Notes: generated by a model not told the origin, from the sequence alone. Positions 22,866 through 31,809 are shown, counted from the first letter of the stretch. The stretch is 33,253 bases of DNA from Caballeronia sordidicola (GCF_002220365.1 NZ_MTHB01000282.1:1-33253), one strand, 5' to 3'. Numbers and translations: made by a program.

Positions 22866-24112
22866 TGCGGCGCGCACTCGGGAAATCTCGCCCGCAGGCC
22901 GCGTTCGACGGCATCGCGCTCTGCTCGCACTTCCAGCCGATCTACAGCTTGCCCCACCAGCGCCAGGTCGGTTACGAGGCCTTGTTGCGCGGCGTTGCAT
23001 CGGCGGGCGGTTTGCTGGAGCCGTTCGAACTGTTCGCCAAGGCGATTGTGGAGAGCTCGACCGGCGTACTCGACCGCCTGAGTCATGCCACTCATTTGCG
23101 CAACGCCGCCAAATGGTTGCCCGGCCAGACCTGGCTGTTCCTGAACGTGACGCCGGCCAGCTTCATCGATCCCGGCTATGCGCGGCAGCTCGCCGACATC
23201 GCGCGTGAATCGGGTGTGCGGCCGGAAGAAATCGTGATCGAGTTGCTGGAATCGGGCGGCAACGACGTCTGCGCGTTCGCCCACGCCACCCAGGCGTTCC
23301 GTTCGCAAGGTTTTCTAGTCGCAGTAGACGACTTCGGCGCCGGGCACTCGAATCTGGATCGGTTGCTGACCTTGCGGCCGGACATCGTGAAACTGGATCG
23401 CAGCCTCATCCACGCGCATCAGCCGGACTTGCGCGAGTCGGTCATGCCTAAGCTGGTGAGCCTGTTGCACGAGGCAGGCATGCTGGTGGTTGCCGAAGGG
23501 ATCGAGACCGAGGAGGACTTGCTGCTGGCAGCGCGCTCGGGTGTGGACTTCGTGCAGGGTTTCCTGTTTGGCCAGCCAGGTCCGGGGGCCTCGCCCGAGG
23601 AAGCCGCGACGCAGCAAATCGAAACCGTCTTCGATACCCTCGCCCACACGCGCCAGACTCGCGAGCTTGGCATCGATTTGCTGCTGATGCCGTATCGGAC
23701 GCGCTTTGCGGAGGCGGCCGAGCGAATGTGGGCCGGTGCGTTGCCGGAGCGGGCCTGCGAGGATCTGCGGGCGCTGCCGTGCACGGTAGGTTGCTTTTTC
23801 CTCGATCAGGGCGGCCGCGAATGTATCCCGATGATCGACGGCGCCGGCGCCGCCCCGATCGCTGCTCGCCTCGCGCCGCTGAGCAAACCATCGATCGGCC
23901 GCTGGGACAACCGGCCGTATTTCGTCGATGCCCTCGCCTATCCGCAGCGGCTAATGGTGAGTGCTCCGTATTTATCGGCGACCGGAACCGGGCTCTGCGT
24001 GACGCTGTCCATCTTCATCAGCTATCGCGGCGAGCCGCTAGTGTTCGGCGCGGATCTCGACTGGGAGCGTCTCGCCACGTCGGCCGCCGGATTGCTGCCG
24101 CCTTCAGCCTAG
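22865..24112 (+). CDS. EAL-domain c-di-GMP phosphodiesterase with C-terminal sensor-like domain
   Basis: 415 residues. The EAL domain (about 15-245) has the full catalytic set: EALLR (38-42), Asn in FLNVTP, Glu in IELLES, DDFGAG (155-160), Lys176 in VKLDRS, VAEGIETEEDL and VQGFLFGQP. It should therefore hydrolyse c-di-GMP to pGpG. The C-terminal part (about 265-410: GCFFLDQGGRECIPMIDG, RPYFVDALAYPQRLMVSAPYLSATGTGLCVTLSIFI) resembles a PAS/Cache-like fold of the kind attached to YkuI. No membrane segments, so cytosolic. The start is ATG 22865, overlapping a small frame. Its last nine bases overlap the convergent iminopeptidase gene. Confidence 0.92.
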   Translation: MRRALGKSRPQAAFDGIALCSHFQPIYSLPHQRQVGYEALLRGVASAGGLLEPFELFAKAIVESSTGVLDRLSHATHLRNAAKWLPGQTWLFLNVTPASFIDPGYARQLADIARESGVRPEEIVIELLESGGNDVCAFAHATQAFRSQGFLVAVDDFGAGHSNLDRLLTLRPDIVKLDRSLIHAHQPDLRESVMPKLVSLLHEAGMLVVAEGIETEEDLLLAARSGVDFVQGFLFGQPGPGASPEEAATQQIETVFDTLAHTRQTRELGIDLLLMPYRTRFAEAAERMWAGALPERACEDLRALPCTVGCFFLDQGGRECIPMIDGAGAAPIAARLAPLSKPSIGRWDNRPYFVDALAYPQRLMVSAPYLSATGTGLCVTLSIFISYRGEPLVFGADLDWERLATSAAGLLPPSA

Positions 24113-25297
24113 CGTTGAGGTCGGGATCTGGGTCGGCGTTGGCTTCGCGGCCAGCGTTCGCGCAAGATACTCGCCGCCGGCTTTCAACGCTGTCACATTG
24201 CCGGGTTCGAAGGTCCAGTGACCCGCGGCATCGACGATGGACAACTGCGCTCCTGGCCATACGTCGGCAAGGGCCTGGGCCTGATCGGCAGGGCACACCA
24301 TGTCGAAGCGGCCATGCACGAGCACGCACGGCAGATGCGCAATCCTGCTGACACGCGGCAACAACGGCTCCGGCGGCAACTCTTGCGCCATGTAGTGATG
24401 CTCCAGCAGCGACATCGAAATCGCCGCGGCGTTGGCCTCGCGGGTGGCTTCGGGGGTCGGCGGCTCAGCTTGAGCTGGATCAGCCTTGGGCGCTTCGGGC
24501 GGCGTGGCGATGGTTTGCGCGGCATCGGTTTGAGCCGCTATGGCTGAAGCCTCGCCTTTCGATTCGTCCTTCTGCGTTGGGTCAGCAGCCTTCTTCGACG
24601 CGGGCTTATTCACCACCGACAACGTCGCCTCGAAGCCTGACCATGCACGGGCGAGCTTGATGCCGGCGTCATCGAAACGGGCGAGCGGCGCGCCGGTGAG
24701 CGCCAGGATCTCGGCGGCATTGCGCGGACGCTGGCCGCTCGCGGTCTCGATGGCGTCCAGGAACACCCGGTGCGCATCCGGAAACACGCGCTGCACGTCC
24801 CACAGGAACCAGTCGATATCCTCCTTGCGCGCGAGGAAAATCCCGCGCAGCAAAAAGCCGAGACAGCGTTCGGGATGCGTCACGCCGTAGCTGAGCGCGA
24901 GCGTCGTGCCCCACGAGCCACCGAACAGCGCCCACTTTTCGATGCCGAGGGCGACCCGCAGCTTCTCCATATCGCCGATAAGATCATTCGTGCCGTTGTG
25001 CTCCAGCTTGCCAAACGGCGTGGATTTGCCGCAGCCGCGTTGATCGAAGAAGACCATGCGCCACTTGGATGCATCCAGCACATCCGCCCACTTGAGGTTC
25101 ATTGCGCCGCCGGGGCCGCCGTGGACAAGCAGCATGACGGGGGCGTCCCTGGGTCCTTGCGCACGCCAGTAAACCGCGTGGCCGTCGCCGACATCGAGGA
25201 GACCATCCTCGAACGCAGGCAACGGCTCGCCGGCTGGCTTGGCGGTTTCCCCGTTCGTCAATTCGCCCTTCACTTCGCTGTTTGCTTCATCCGTCAT
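24104..25297 (-). CDS. pip: Proline iminopeptidase (alpha/beta hydrolase, S33) with low-complexity insert
   Basis: 397 residues, longer than the usual 310-320. It cleaves N-terminal proline from peptides. Seen: HGGPGG (59-64) oxyanion loop, nucleophile Ser128 in GGSWGTT, Asp332 in HGRFDMVCP, His360 in AAGHWTFEPG, plus FDQRGCGKS and YGVTHPERC, all typical of the family. The extra length is an N-terminal leader of about 30 residues and an Ala/Pro/Lys/Glu/Gln-rich stretch at about 231-291, placed after the cap region (ARAWSGFEATLSVV) and before ISMSLLEHHYM. Reading frame and catalytic residues are intact. GGAG five bases before ATG 25297 fixes the start. It converges on the EAL gene with a nine-base overlap. 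Confidence 0.93.
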   Translation of the reverse strand: MTDEANSEVKGELTNGETAKPAGEPLPAFEDGLLDVGDGHAVYWRAQGPRDAPVMLLVHGGPGGAMNLKWADVLDASKWRMVFFDQRGCGKSTPFGKLEHNGTNDLIGDMEKLRVALGIEKWALFGGSWGTTLALSYGVTHPERCLGFLLRGIFLARKEDIDWFLWDVQRVFPDAHRVFLDAIETASGQRPRNAAEILALTGAPLARFDDAGIKLARAWSGFEATLSVVNKPASKKAADPTQKDESKGEASAIAAQTDAAQTIATPPEAPKADPAQAEPPTPEATREANAAAISMSLLEHHYMAQELPPEPLLPRVSRIAHLPCVLVHGRFDMVCPADQAQALADVWPGAQLSIVDAAGHWTFEPGNVTALKAGGEYLARTLAAKPTPTQIPTSTLG

Positions 25298-25515
25298 TGC
25301 AACTCCGTTAAAGAGAGACCGGTGTCTCCCTGATTGTCATCGGGCGGGCGGCACGGGGGCGCACTCAGGACTGAATCGGGACATGCGCCGCCGCACACGC
25401 TATCCTTCGGGTTTCGCACGCCGGGCTCAAACGTCGGGCCGGGTCTGCGCCCCCCAGGACGCTTTGCAACCCGCCACAGCCCTTTCGCCCCACTTTTACC
25501 ACCATCCATTTCTTA

Positions 25516-26229
25516 ATGCATCGAACCTTCGTCAAGTGGCTATTCGCGACCTACCTGCTTGGCAGCGGTACGGTGTGGTCGATCCTGATTCTGCCTCTGT
25601 TTCCGTTCGTCGGCCGCAGCGGCCGTTATTGGCTCGCCAAACAATGGTGCCGCGCAATGGTCAGGATGATGCGCGTGATCACCGGCGTATCGTGTTCGGT
25701 CGAAGGACTGGAGAACCTGCCGAACGAGCCGTTCATCATGCTGTGCCGGCACGAATCGACATGGGAGACGCTCGCGTTCATGGCGCTGTTTCCGCGCCGC
25801 ATCAGCTTTGTATTCAAGAGCGACCTCAAGCGCATCCCGTTCTTCGGCTGGGTGCTCAAGGGGCTGGACATGGTCAGCCTGGATCGCGGTTCGCCTCGTC
25901 AGGCGCATCAGGCCGTCACGCGCGAATGTGCGGAAAAGCTCGCACTCGGCGACGTGGTGGTGATCTTTCCCGAAGGCACGCGAGTGGCGCACGATGCGCC
26001 GCTCAAGCTGGCTTCGGGCGGCGTGCGGCTTGCGTGTTCCACCCAAGTGCCCGCCGTGCCGGTCGTGCATAACGCCGGCAAATACTGGCCGGCAAAAGGC
26101 TGGCCCGATCAACCCGGACATATCCGCGTGATCGTGCTGCCGGCCTTGCCCGCCGATTGCGTGGTGCCTCAAGAGTTGAACCGGCTTGCGCAAGACCGGA
26201 TGGAAAAGGAAATGGCGCGGCTGGCCTGA
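25516..26229 (+). CDS. plsC: 1-acyl-sn-glycerol-3-phosphate acyltransferase
   Basis: A 237-residue membrane enzyme that acylates lysophosphatidic acid to phosphatidic acid in phospholipid synthesis. An N-terminal hydrophobic segment (LFATYLLGSGTVWSILILPLFPFVG) is followed by the acyltransferase motifs: CRHESTWET with His79 and Glu84 (H-x4-E in place of the usual H-x4-D, as I recall for betaproteobacterial members), RIPFFGWVLKGLDMVSLDR, FPEGTR (151-156) and VPAVPVVHNAGKYWP. It starts at ATG 25516; no strong binding site. It is divergent from pip and converges on the response regulator gene. Confidence 0.92.
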   Translation: MHRTFVKWLFATYLLGSGTVWSILILPLFPFVGRSGRYWLAKQWCRAMVRMMRVITGVSCSVEGLENLPNEPFIMLCRHESTWETLAFMALFPRRISFVFKSDLKRIPFFGWVLKGLDMVSLDRGSPRQAHQAVTRECAEKLALGDVVVIFPEGTRVAHDAPLKLASGGVRLACSTQVPAVPVVHNAGKYWPAKGWPDQPGHIRVIVLPALPADCVVPQELNRLAQDRMEKEMARLA

Positions 26230-26304
26230 GCCTGAACTCGAACGGCATCAGCCAAGCAGGCTACGCGCAGGAACGCGTCGTAAGCAGCGGACCGGTGCGC
26301 GGGA

Positions 26305-26673
26305 TCAGAACGGGCGGCGGCGCTTCGCGGCGCACAGACGATCCACTGCCGACAACAACGCTTCCGTCTCGACGGGCTTCTGTAAGTAGCCGTCGTAGTG
26401 AACGAAAGCCGGCGGGTGCGGATGGCCCGAGATCATCAGGAAGGGAATGTGTGAAAGGGCCGAGTTGGTCTTCATCGTCTGGCACAACAGCGCGCCGCCG
26501 AGCCCCGGCATCATCCAGTCAGACACCACGATATCCACGCTATGCTCGCCCAATAAAGCGAGCGCACTGTTGCCGTCGAACGCCGAGAGCACCGTGCAGT
26601 CCGCCGACTGCATGCACAGGGTCCAGGCTTCGAGGGTGGCGGGGTCGTCGTCGACGAGCAATACGGTTTTCAT
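26305..26673 (-). CDS. Single-domain response regulator (CheY-like)
   Basis: 122 residues, a lone receiver domain without an output domain. The acidic pocket is in LLVDDDPATL (Asp8-10), the phosphoacceptor is Asp52 in VVSDWMMPGLGG, Ser82 is in MISGH and Lys99 in YLQKPVETE. All residues needed for phosphotransfer are present. No histidine kinase is in the window, so its partner is unknown; it may act in a phosphorelay or by protein contact. It converges on plsC. The start is ATG 26673 with only a weak binding site. Confidence 0.9.
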   Translation of the reverse strand: MKTVLLVDDDPATLEAWTLCMQSADCTVLSAFDGNSALALLGEHSVDIVVSDWMMPGLGGALLCQTMKTNSALSHIPFLMISGHPHPPAFVHYDGYLQKPVETEALLSAVDRLCAAKRRRPF

Positions 26674-27009
26674 CTTGCTGGCGGCTTTAATGGGCGTCCC
26701 GGTGATGGAAGAGTTGCGAAGTCAGACAGTACAGAGCGACCTTTGGTTGCACGCAAATTCTGTTGCGCTTGCTTACAGTAGGGTTGTTTGCAGCGCTCAA
26801 GCGTCGCTCGCGCTGTGCTTTGAATTCGCTTCAGATTCGCCTCGCATCCACTTCGATGCCTGCTTTGCGCTTCAGCATTGCACGTGCCTTGAACGCTTCT
26901 CGGCCCGCCGACTGGCCCACTTATATAGCTTTTATCGCACGTATGCTAATGGGGTTTTGCCGCTCCCGCATATGCGGTAACAAGTGCCTGCGGCAAGCCT
27001 CTATACAAG
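26674..27009. other. Intergenic region, no gene supported
   Basis: About 340 bp between the response regulator and pcaQ. A plus-strand frame (26763-27143) crosses it but runs into the end of pcaQ in antisense and has no domain. It should contain the promoter for the response regulator; none was recognised with confidence. Confidence 0.45.
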
Positions 27010-28044
27010 CTATTTCATACCGATACGAACTGCCTCGCGCAGCCTTCCAGCTTCCCGGATTGCGTCGATCAGGCTGTCCAGCGCAGGCGAGCGGACGCGG
27101 TCATGACGCAGTATCAGGCCGATGGGTTCATCGGCGCTCGTGAAGGGCATGGGCAAGCGTGCCAGCAGCTTCAATTCGATGTCGTGCTCCACCACGCTCG
27201 ACGGGACGAACCATACCGCGTCGTTGTGCAATGCAAGAGCACGCCCAAGCGACACCGACAAGGTTTCGATCAGTGAACTCAGCGCCTGTGCGCCGAACGC
27301 CGTCAACACGCTTTCAGCAGACTGACGGATCAACGTCCCAAATGGCGGCACGACCACCGGAAAGCGGGCCAGCACCGACGCCGTGATACTGCTTTCGTGC
27401 ACGAGTGCATGATCGCGGCGCACGACGACCGTCAACGGCTCCCGGTACAACTGCTCGAAGGTCATCCCCACCATGCCTTCAGGTTCGGACAGCCGGCCAA
27501 TGACCAGGTCGCTATCGGCGGATTTCAGGCGTTCGAGCAACTGCGAGTTCGACCCGGTCCATACCCGCACGGAGACATCCGGCCAGTGCGCCCGAAACGC
27601 GGCAAGCGTGGGCGGCAGCAACGCGGGCGCAACGGTGGGCAAGACGCCCAGCGCGACCGTGCCGGGCATCTCGACGCCATGCCGCGACAACTCATCCACG
27701 CCTTCACGCAAAGCCCCTACGCAGGCTGCAGCGTGCGGCGCAAACAGCCTGCCCTCGCGCGTCGGCGCGGCGCCTCGCCGGCCCCGTTCGAACAGGCGGA
27801 CGCCAAGAATGGATTCCAGCTCGCCAATCGTCTTCGATACCGCCGGCTGCGTGATCGAAAGGCTGTCGGCGGCGCGCTGCACGCTGCCGAACTGCGTCAC
27901 CGCCAGGAAGCACTGCAGATGCCGGAACTTAATCCGGCCGCTGGTCAGGTTGGCGAGCGGCGTGATGGGCTTATCCAGCTTGTTCGCCTTATTCGGCGTA
28001 CTTGCCGGGACGGGTGCGGTGGACAATGTGGGGTCGGTATCCAT
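27010..28044 (-). CDS. pcaQ: LysR regulator of the protocatechuate pathway
   Basis: 344 residues. An N-terminal extension (about 35 residues, Pro/Thr/Ala/Lys-rich) precedes the winged helix-turn-helix RIKFRHLQCFLAVTQFGSVQ, RAADSLSITQPAVSKTIGEL and ESILGVRLFERGRRGAAPT. The effector domain follows (GTVALGVLPTVAPALLPPTL onward). The sequence and its position, divergent from pcaHG with 100 bp between, match PcaQ, which activates pca genes with beta-carboxy-cis,cis-muconate or a related intermediate as co-inducer. The start is ATG 28044; a later start nearer the HTH is possible. Confidence 0.9.
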   Translation of the reverse strand: MDTDPTLSTAPVPASTPNKANKLDKPITPLANLTSGRIKFRHLQCFLAVTQFGSVQRAADSLSITQPAVSKTIGELESILGVRLFERGRRGAAPTREGRLFAPHAAACVGALREGVDELSRHGVEMPGTVALGVLPTVAPALLPPTLAAFRAHWPDVSVRVWTGSNSQLLERLKSADSDLVIGRLSEPEGMVGMTFEQLYREPLTVVVRRDHALVHESSITASVLARFPVVVPPFGTLIRQSAESVLTAFGAQALSSLIETLSVSLGRALALHNDAVWFVPSSVVEHDIELKLLARLPMPFTSADEPIGLILRHDRVRSPALDSLIDAIREAGRLREAVRIGMK

Positions 28045-28051
28045 GACGAGC

Positions 28052-28090
28052 AGTTATGTCTGAATGCATAAAACGTCATTTTCCATAACT
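28052..28090. promoter_or_regulatory. Candidate PcaQ operator between pcaQ and pcaH
   Basis: AGTTATG (28052-28058) and CATAACT (28084-28090) are exact inverted copies 25 bases apart. A third half-site, CATAA (28067-28071), makes a TTATG-N8-CATAA dyad with the first. The array lies between the divergent genes, 54 bases before pcaH, which is a normal LysR activator position. Assignment to PcaQ is inferred from context. Confidence 0.55.
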
Positions 28091-28144
28091 TCACGGCTTC
28101 GATAAAGTGTTGATTCACAATTTAAAAGTCGGAGACAGAAAAAA

Positions 28145-28855
28145 ATGACTGCCCCCTCCCTCATCCTGACGCCGCGCGACTGGGATTCCCACCCGCCTTA
28201 TTGCCATCCGGGCTACAAGTCCTCCGTGCTGCGCAGCCCGTCGCGCCCGCTGATCCCGCTGAAAGAGAACCTGAAGGACCGGCGCGTGCCGGTGTATGGC
28301 GCCGACGACCTCGGCAAGCTCGATCATGACCTGACGCGCAACGCCGCGAAGAATGGCGAGCCGATGGGCGAACGCATTATCGTGACGGGCCGGGTGCTCG
28401 ACGAAAGCGGCGGGCCGGTGCGCAACACGCTGGTCGAGATCTGGCAAGCGAACGCGGCCGGGCGTTATGTTCACAAAGCCGATCAGCACGCGGCACCGCT
28501 CGACCCGAATTTCCTTGGCGCAGGCCGCTGTCTGACAGACAACGAAGGGCGATATCGGTTTCTCACGATCAAGCCGGGTGCGTACCCGTGGGGCAATCAT
28601 TCGAACGCCTGGCGTCCCAATCACATCCACTTCTCGCTGTTTGGCGACTACTTCGGCTCGCGCCTTGTCACGCAGATGTATTTCCCCGGCGATCCGCTGC
28701 TCGATCTCGATCCTATTTTCCAGGGCACGCCAGAACACGCGCGCAACCGGTTGATCTCGCGCTTTTCCATCGATACGACCGAGGAAGGCTATGCGCTCGG
28801 TTATGAGTTCGACATCGTGCTGCGCGGCGCGAACCAGACCCCGACGGAGGCTTGA
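28145..28855 (+). CDS. pcaH: Protocatechuate 3,4-dioxygenase beta subunit
   Basis: 236 residues. An intradiol dioxygenase subunit that, with PcaG, opens protocatechuate to beta-carboxy-cis,cis-muconate using non-heme Fe(III). The four iron ligands are all seen with family spacing: Tyr108 (GRYVHKADQH), Tyr147 (KPGAYPWG), His160 and His162 (RPNHIHFS); these match Tyr408, Tyr447, His460 and His462 of the Pseudomonas enzyme. GGAGA nine bases before ATG 28145 sets the start. It is followed at once by pcaG. Confidence 0.97.
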   Translation: MTAPSLILTPRDWDSHPPYCHPGYKSSVLRSPSRPLIPLKENLKDRRVPVYGADDLGKLDHDLTRNAAKNGEPMGERIIVTGRVLDESGGPVRNTLVEIWQANAAGRYVHKADQHAAPLDPNFLGAGRCLTDNEGRYRFLTIKPGAYPWGNHSNAWRPNHIHFSLFGDYFGSRLVTQMYFPGDPLLDLDPIFQGTPEHARNRLISRFSIDTTEEGYALGYEFDIVLRGANQTPTEA

Positions 28856-28857
28856 AC

Positions 28858-29460
28858 ATGAGCTCGAACCTGACTATCTATCAACAGACGCCGTCGCAAA
28901 CGGTGGGACCGTATTTCGCTTATGGCCTGTGTCCCGAGCAATACAACTTCGACCTGAAGAGCTTGTTCACGCCGTCGATCGCGGATCGGGAATCGGCGGG
29001 GCAGCACATCAGCATCGTGGGGCAGGTGTTCGACGGTGAAGAGAAAGTGGTCGGCGATGCCGTGATCGAGATGGCTCAGGCCGATTCCACCGGCTGCTAC
29101 GTGAGCACGCTGGCCGAGACGCGCGAGTCCGATTTTCGCGGGTTCGCGCGGGTAGGCACGGGGACGGACCCGGCGTTGCGCTTTGTCGTGGACACGGTCA
29201 AACCGGGTAGTACGAGGAGTGATTCGGCGCCGCATATCGACGTGATCGTGTTGATGCGCGGCATGTTGCTGCACGCCTACACGCGCATTTATTTCGACGA
29301 TGAAACCGAGGCCAATGCACGCGATGACGTCCTTTCGCTGGTTCCTGCGGAGCGGCGCGGCACGCTGATCGCCAAGCGCGAAGCGGGCACGTCGAATACG
29401 ATTTATCGCTTCGATATTCATCTGCAAGGACCGAAAGAAACGGTTTTCTTCGATCTTTGA
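28858..29460 (+). CDS. pcaG: Protocatechuate 3,4-dioxygenase alpha subunit
   Basis: 200 residues from ATG 28858, chosen over TTG 28852 because GGAGG ends seven bases before the ATG. PcaG is the non-iron partner subunit. QTPSQTVGPYFAYGLCP at the N-terminus and the core VIEMAQADSTGCYV, FRGFARVGTGTDPALRFVVDTVKPG and APHIDVIVLMRGMLLHAYTRIYFDDE follow the family. There are no four-ligand iron residues, as expected for the alpha chain. It lies two bases after pcaH and forms one operon with it. Confidence 0.96.
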   Translation: MSSNLTIYQQTPSQTVGPYFAYGLCPEQYNFDLKSLFTPSIADRESAGQHISIVGQVFDGEEKVVGDAVIEMAQADSTGCYVSTLAETRESDFRGFARVGTGTDPALRFVVDTVKPGSTRSDSAPHIDVIVLMRGMLLHAYTRIYFDDETEANARDDVLSLVPAERRGTLIAKREAGTSNTIYRFDIHLQGPKETVFFDL

Positions 29461-29539
29461 GCGGTTGCTGGCAGCCAGGCAGAGTGTCCGGCGCGATGGT
29501 TTATGATGTCGGACGCTCGAACTTGCCTGTGATTCCCCT

Positions 29540-29845
29540 ATGAAAGACGCTCAGTCCGCCAGTCCGCTGTACCTCAAACTTTTCGCCGAAACCGCGCAGA
29601 TCGAATGGTCTGAACTGCAGCGGTTTTTTGCGCGCGGCGTGTTGTTGAAAGTGGCGCGCGATATCGATTTGGTGAGTGTGGCCGAGGCCGTCGCCAGTGA
29701 CGATACCAAGCAGGTCACCGAGTGGTTGTCGGCCGGGTTGGTCGAACGCGTCGAGCCCCCGGTGGCTGAGGACCTTGCTGCGCGGAATCCCGAATTGTGG
29801 GCTGTGGTGGTGTCGCCCTGGGTGTGCGTGCAGGAGCGTGGGTGA
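29540..29845 (+). CDS. DUF2288 family protein
   Basis: 101 residues: MKDAQSASPLYLKLFAETAQ and on. The phrases AKLFAETAxIxWxELQRFFARGxLL and AEAVASDDTKQVTEWLSAGLVERV are those of the DUF2288 family, small soluble proteins of unknown function found in many proteobacteria and cyanobacteria. The start is ATG 29540; no strong binding site. It stands between pcaG and the convergent prpR gene, 18 bases from the latter's stop. It has no obvious link to either pathway. Confidence 0.85.
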   Translation: MKDAQSASPLYLKLFAETAQIEWSELQRFFARGVLLKVARDIDLVSVAEAVASDDTKQVTEWLSAGLVERVEPPVAEDLAARNPELWAVVVSPWVCVQERG

Positions 29846-29863
29846 GGGATCGCTGAAGCCCCC

Positions 29864-31756
29864 TCACCTCCCCGATAGCTTCCGCCAAAGCGTAGTCTTA
29901 CTGATGCCCAGCGCCCGGGCGACTTTCTCGCGGTCTCCGCCGAACGACTCCAGCATTGCGCGAATCTCTTCGGTTTCGACTTTGCGACTGCGCTGCTTCA
30001 GCGTTTCGGTGCCCAAGGCGGTTTCGCCTTCTTGAATCTCCGGCGCGATCGACCCCAGCAATTCAGGCGTGACTCGCATCCCCGGCATCTCGTCCAGCTC
30101 CACTGCAATCCGTTCAATCACATTCTGCAATTCGCGCACGTTCCCAGGCCATCGGTACGCGACCAGCAGCGGCATCGCCGGTTCAAGCACCGCGTGCGCC
30201 GCATCGGCCGACCCCATGCGCCCCGTCTGCCACAACAACCGCGCCGCCAGCCCGGCAATGTCCGATGACCGCTCGCGCAACGGCGGCAAAGCAAGATTCA
30301 GGATATTCAGCCGATAATATAGATCAGCCCGAAACTGCCCCGCCTGCACTCGCTCGCTCAACCCACGATGCGTCGCGGCGACCACGCGTACGTCGACTTG
30401 CAGCGGTTCCGTGGACCCTAGACGCACCACTTCGCGCTCCTGCAGCACACGCAGCAAACGGCTTTGCAAGGGCATCGGCATCTCGCCGATTTCATCGAGA
30501 AAAAGTGTGCCGCGATGCGCCGACTCGATCAGCCCCGCCTTCCCCCCGCGTCGCGCGCCGGTGAACGCGCCTTCTTCATAGCCGAACAATTCGCTTTCCA
30601 GCAACGTCTCCGGAAATGCGCCGCAATTGAGCGCGACGAACGCGAACTCGCGTCGTGTGCTCTCGGAATGGATGCCTTGCGCAACCAACTCCTTGCCGGT
30701 GCCGCTTTCGCCCCGGATGAGTACAGTGGCGTCCGTTCGTGCATAACGCCGGGCGCGCTGCCGCACCTGCTCTATCGCCTCGCTCGTCCCGCTCAGATCC
30801 TCAATCCGATACCGTGCGACCAGTTGCGGCGCACGTTGCCGCGCTCGCACGGAGCGGTCCATGCGCTGCAGCGCCACCGACTCCTGGAAGGTGATGATGG
30901 AACCGGAAGCCGCCGATGCCGATGCATCACCCCATGCACTCCGATGCACCACATAAGTCGCCCCGCGTACGGTCTCCAGCGATTCGCCCGGCTCCTTCGG
31001 CACTGCGCTTGCCACCTCTGGCGCGAGATCGACCAGCCGCTTGCCTACCGCTTGCGACGGCGCGAGCCGCAGCATGTCGGCCATCTTGCCGCTCAGCGCT
31101 TCAATCCGGCCATCGGCGGTCAGCGCGATCACGCCGTCACGTAAATGCTGCAAAACCTGGTCCAGCCGCCGGCGCCGTTGCGTTTCTCCCAGCGTGGCGC
31201 GTGCGACTTCCAGCGCGGTTTCGAAGGCGCCTTGAACAGACGCACGCGAGTATAGAAACACCGACTTCATGCCCGCCTTCTCGGCCAGTTCGGTCACGAG
31301 TCCCGGCCCGACAATGGCCTCCACACCCCGATCGCGCAGATCGAGCACGCAGGCCTCCGCGTCTTGCGCCGACAGATACGAAGCGCATTCAACTGACGCA
31401 CCGAAGGCCCGGAAAAACCGCTTGAGCTCGGCCGGCGTTTCGCCGTGCATCACGAGACCGACCGAGTCGCCCTCGCGACGCGCCCGCGCCAACGCATGCA
31501 TCACGTCGAAGCCGGTCGGGTTCACGAGCACGACCGGCACGCTGATCCGCGCCTTCAGGTAGCTGCCGTTCGATCCCGCCGATACAACCACGTCCGGACG
31601 CGCGTCGCCCGCACTCTCGACCTCCTGCACAGCGTCCTCATACCCCAGCGGCACGATGCGCAGATCCGCAATCCCGTCGTACTCCGCCGCGATGTCGCGA
31701 TACAGGTCGCGCAGCTTGCTGATACCGACTGCCCAGATGCGTGGAGGTGGATTCAT
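29864..31756 (-). CDS. prpR: Sigma-54-dependent activator of propionate catabolism
   Basis: 630 residues. The N-terminal PrpR_N sensor domain (about 1-190, IWAVGISKLRDLYRDIAAEY) binds 2-methylcitrate in known members. A PAS-like segment lies at about 200-300. The AAA+ domain has Walker A GESGTGKE (349-356), GAFTGA (396-401), which contacts sigma-54, and Walker B GTLFLDE (416-422). The Fis-type helix-turn-helix is at the end (GDREKVARALGISKTTLWRKL). It is divergent from prpB and presumably activates the sigma-54 promoter at 31879. The start is ATG 31756. The residues for ATP hydrolysis and sigma-54 contact appear intact. Confidence 0.95.
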   Translation of the reverse strand: MNPPPRIWAVGISKLRDLYRDIAAEYDGIADLRIVPLGYEDAVQEVESAGDARPDVVVSAGSNGSYLKARISVPVVLVNPTGFDVMHALARARREGDSVGLVMHGETPAELKRFFRAFGASVECASYLSAQDAEACVLDLRDRGVEAIVGPGLVTELAEKAGMKSVFLYSRASVQGAFETALEVARATLGETQRRRRLDQVLQHLRDGVIALTADGRIEALSGKMADMLRLAPSQAVGKRLVDLAPEVASAVPKEPGESLETVRGATYVVHRSAWGDASASAASGSIITFQESVALQRMDRSVRARQRAPQLVARYRIEDLSGTSEAIEQVRQRARRYARTDATVLIRGESGTGKELVAQGIHSESTRREFAFVALNCGAFPETLLESELFGYEEGAFTGARRGGKAGLIESAHRGTLFLDEIGEMPMPLQSRLLRVLQEREVVRLGSTEPLQVDVRVVAATHRGLSERVQAGQFRADLYYRLNILNLALPPLRERSSDIAGLAARLLWQTGRMGSADAAHAVLEPAMPLLVAYRWPGNVRELQNVIERIAVELDEMPGMRVTPELLGSIAPEIQEGETALGTETLKQRSRKVETEEIRAMLESFGGDREKVARALGISKTTLWRKLSGR

Positions 31757-31773
31757 GACTTATCGCTGAACGA

Positions 31774-31806
31774 GGATTGCGAAGTTTAACGCCATTTTTG
31801 CAATCC
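31774..31806. promoter_or_regulatory. Inverted repeat in prpR-prpB intergenic region
   Basis: GGATTGC (31774-31780) and GCAATCC (31800-31806) are exact inverted copies separated by 19 bases, just upstream of prpR. They may be an operator for PrpR autoregulation or for another factor. This is context-based inference. Confidence 0.4.
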
Positions 31807-31809
31807 ATG

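Noticed and set aside
26763..27143. 126-codon plus frame between the response regulator and pcaQ
   Set aside because: Runs antisense into pcaQ, lacks a domain and has shadow-like composition.
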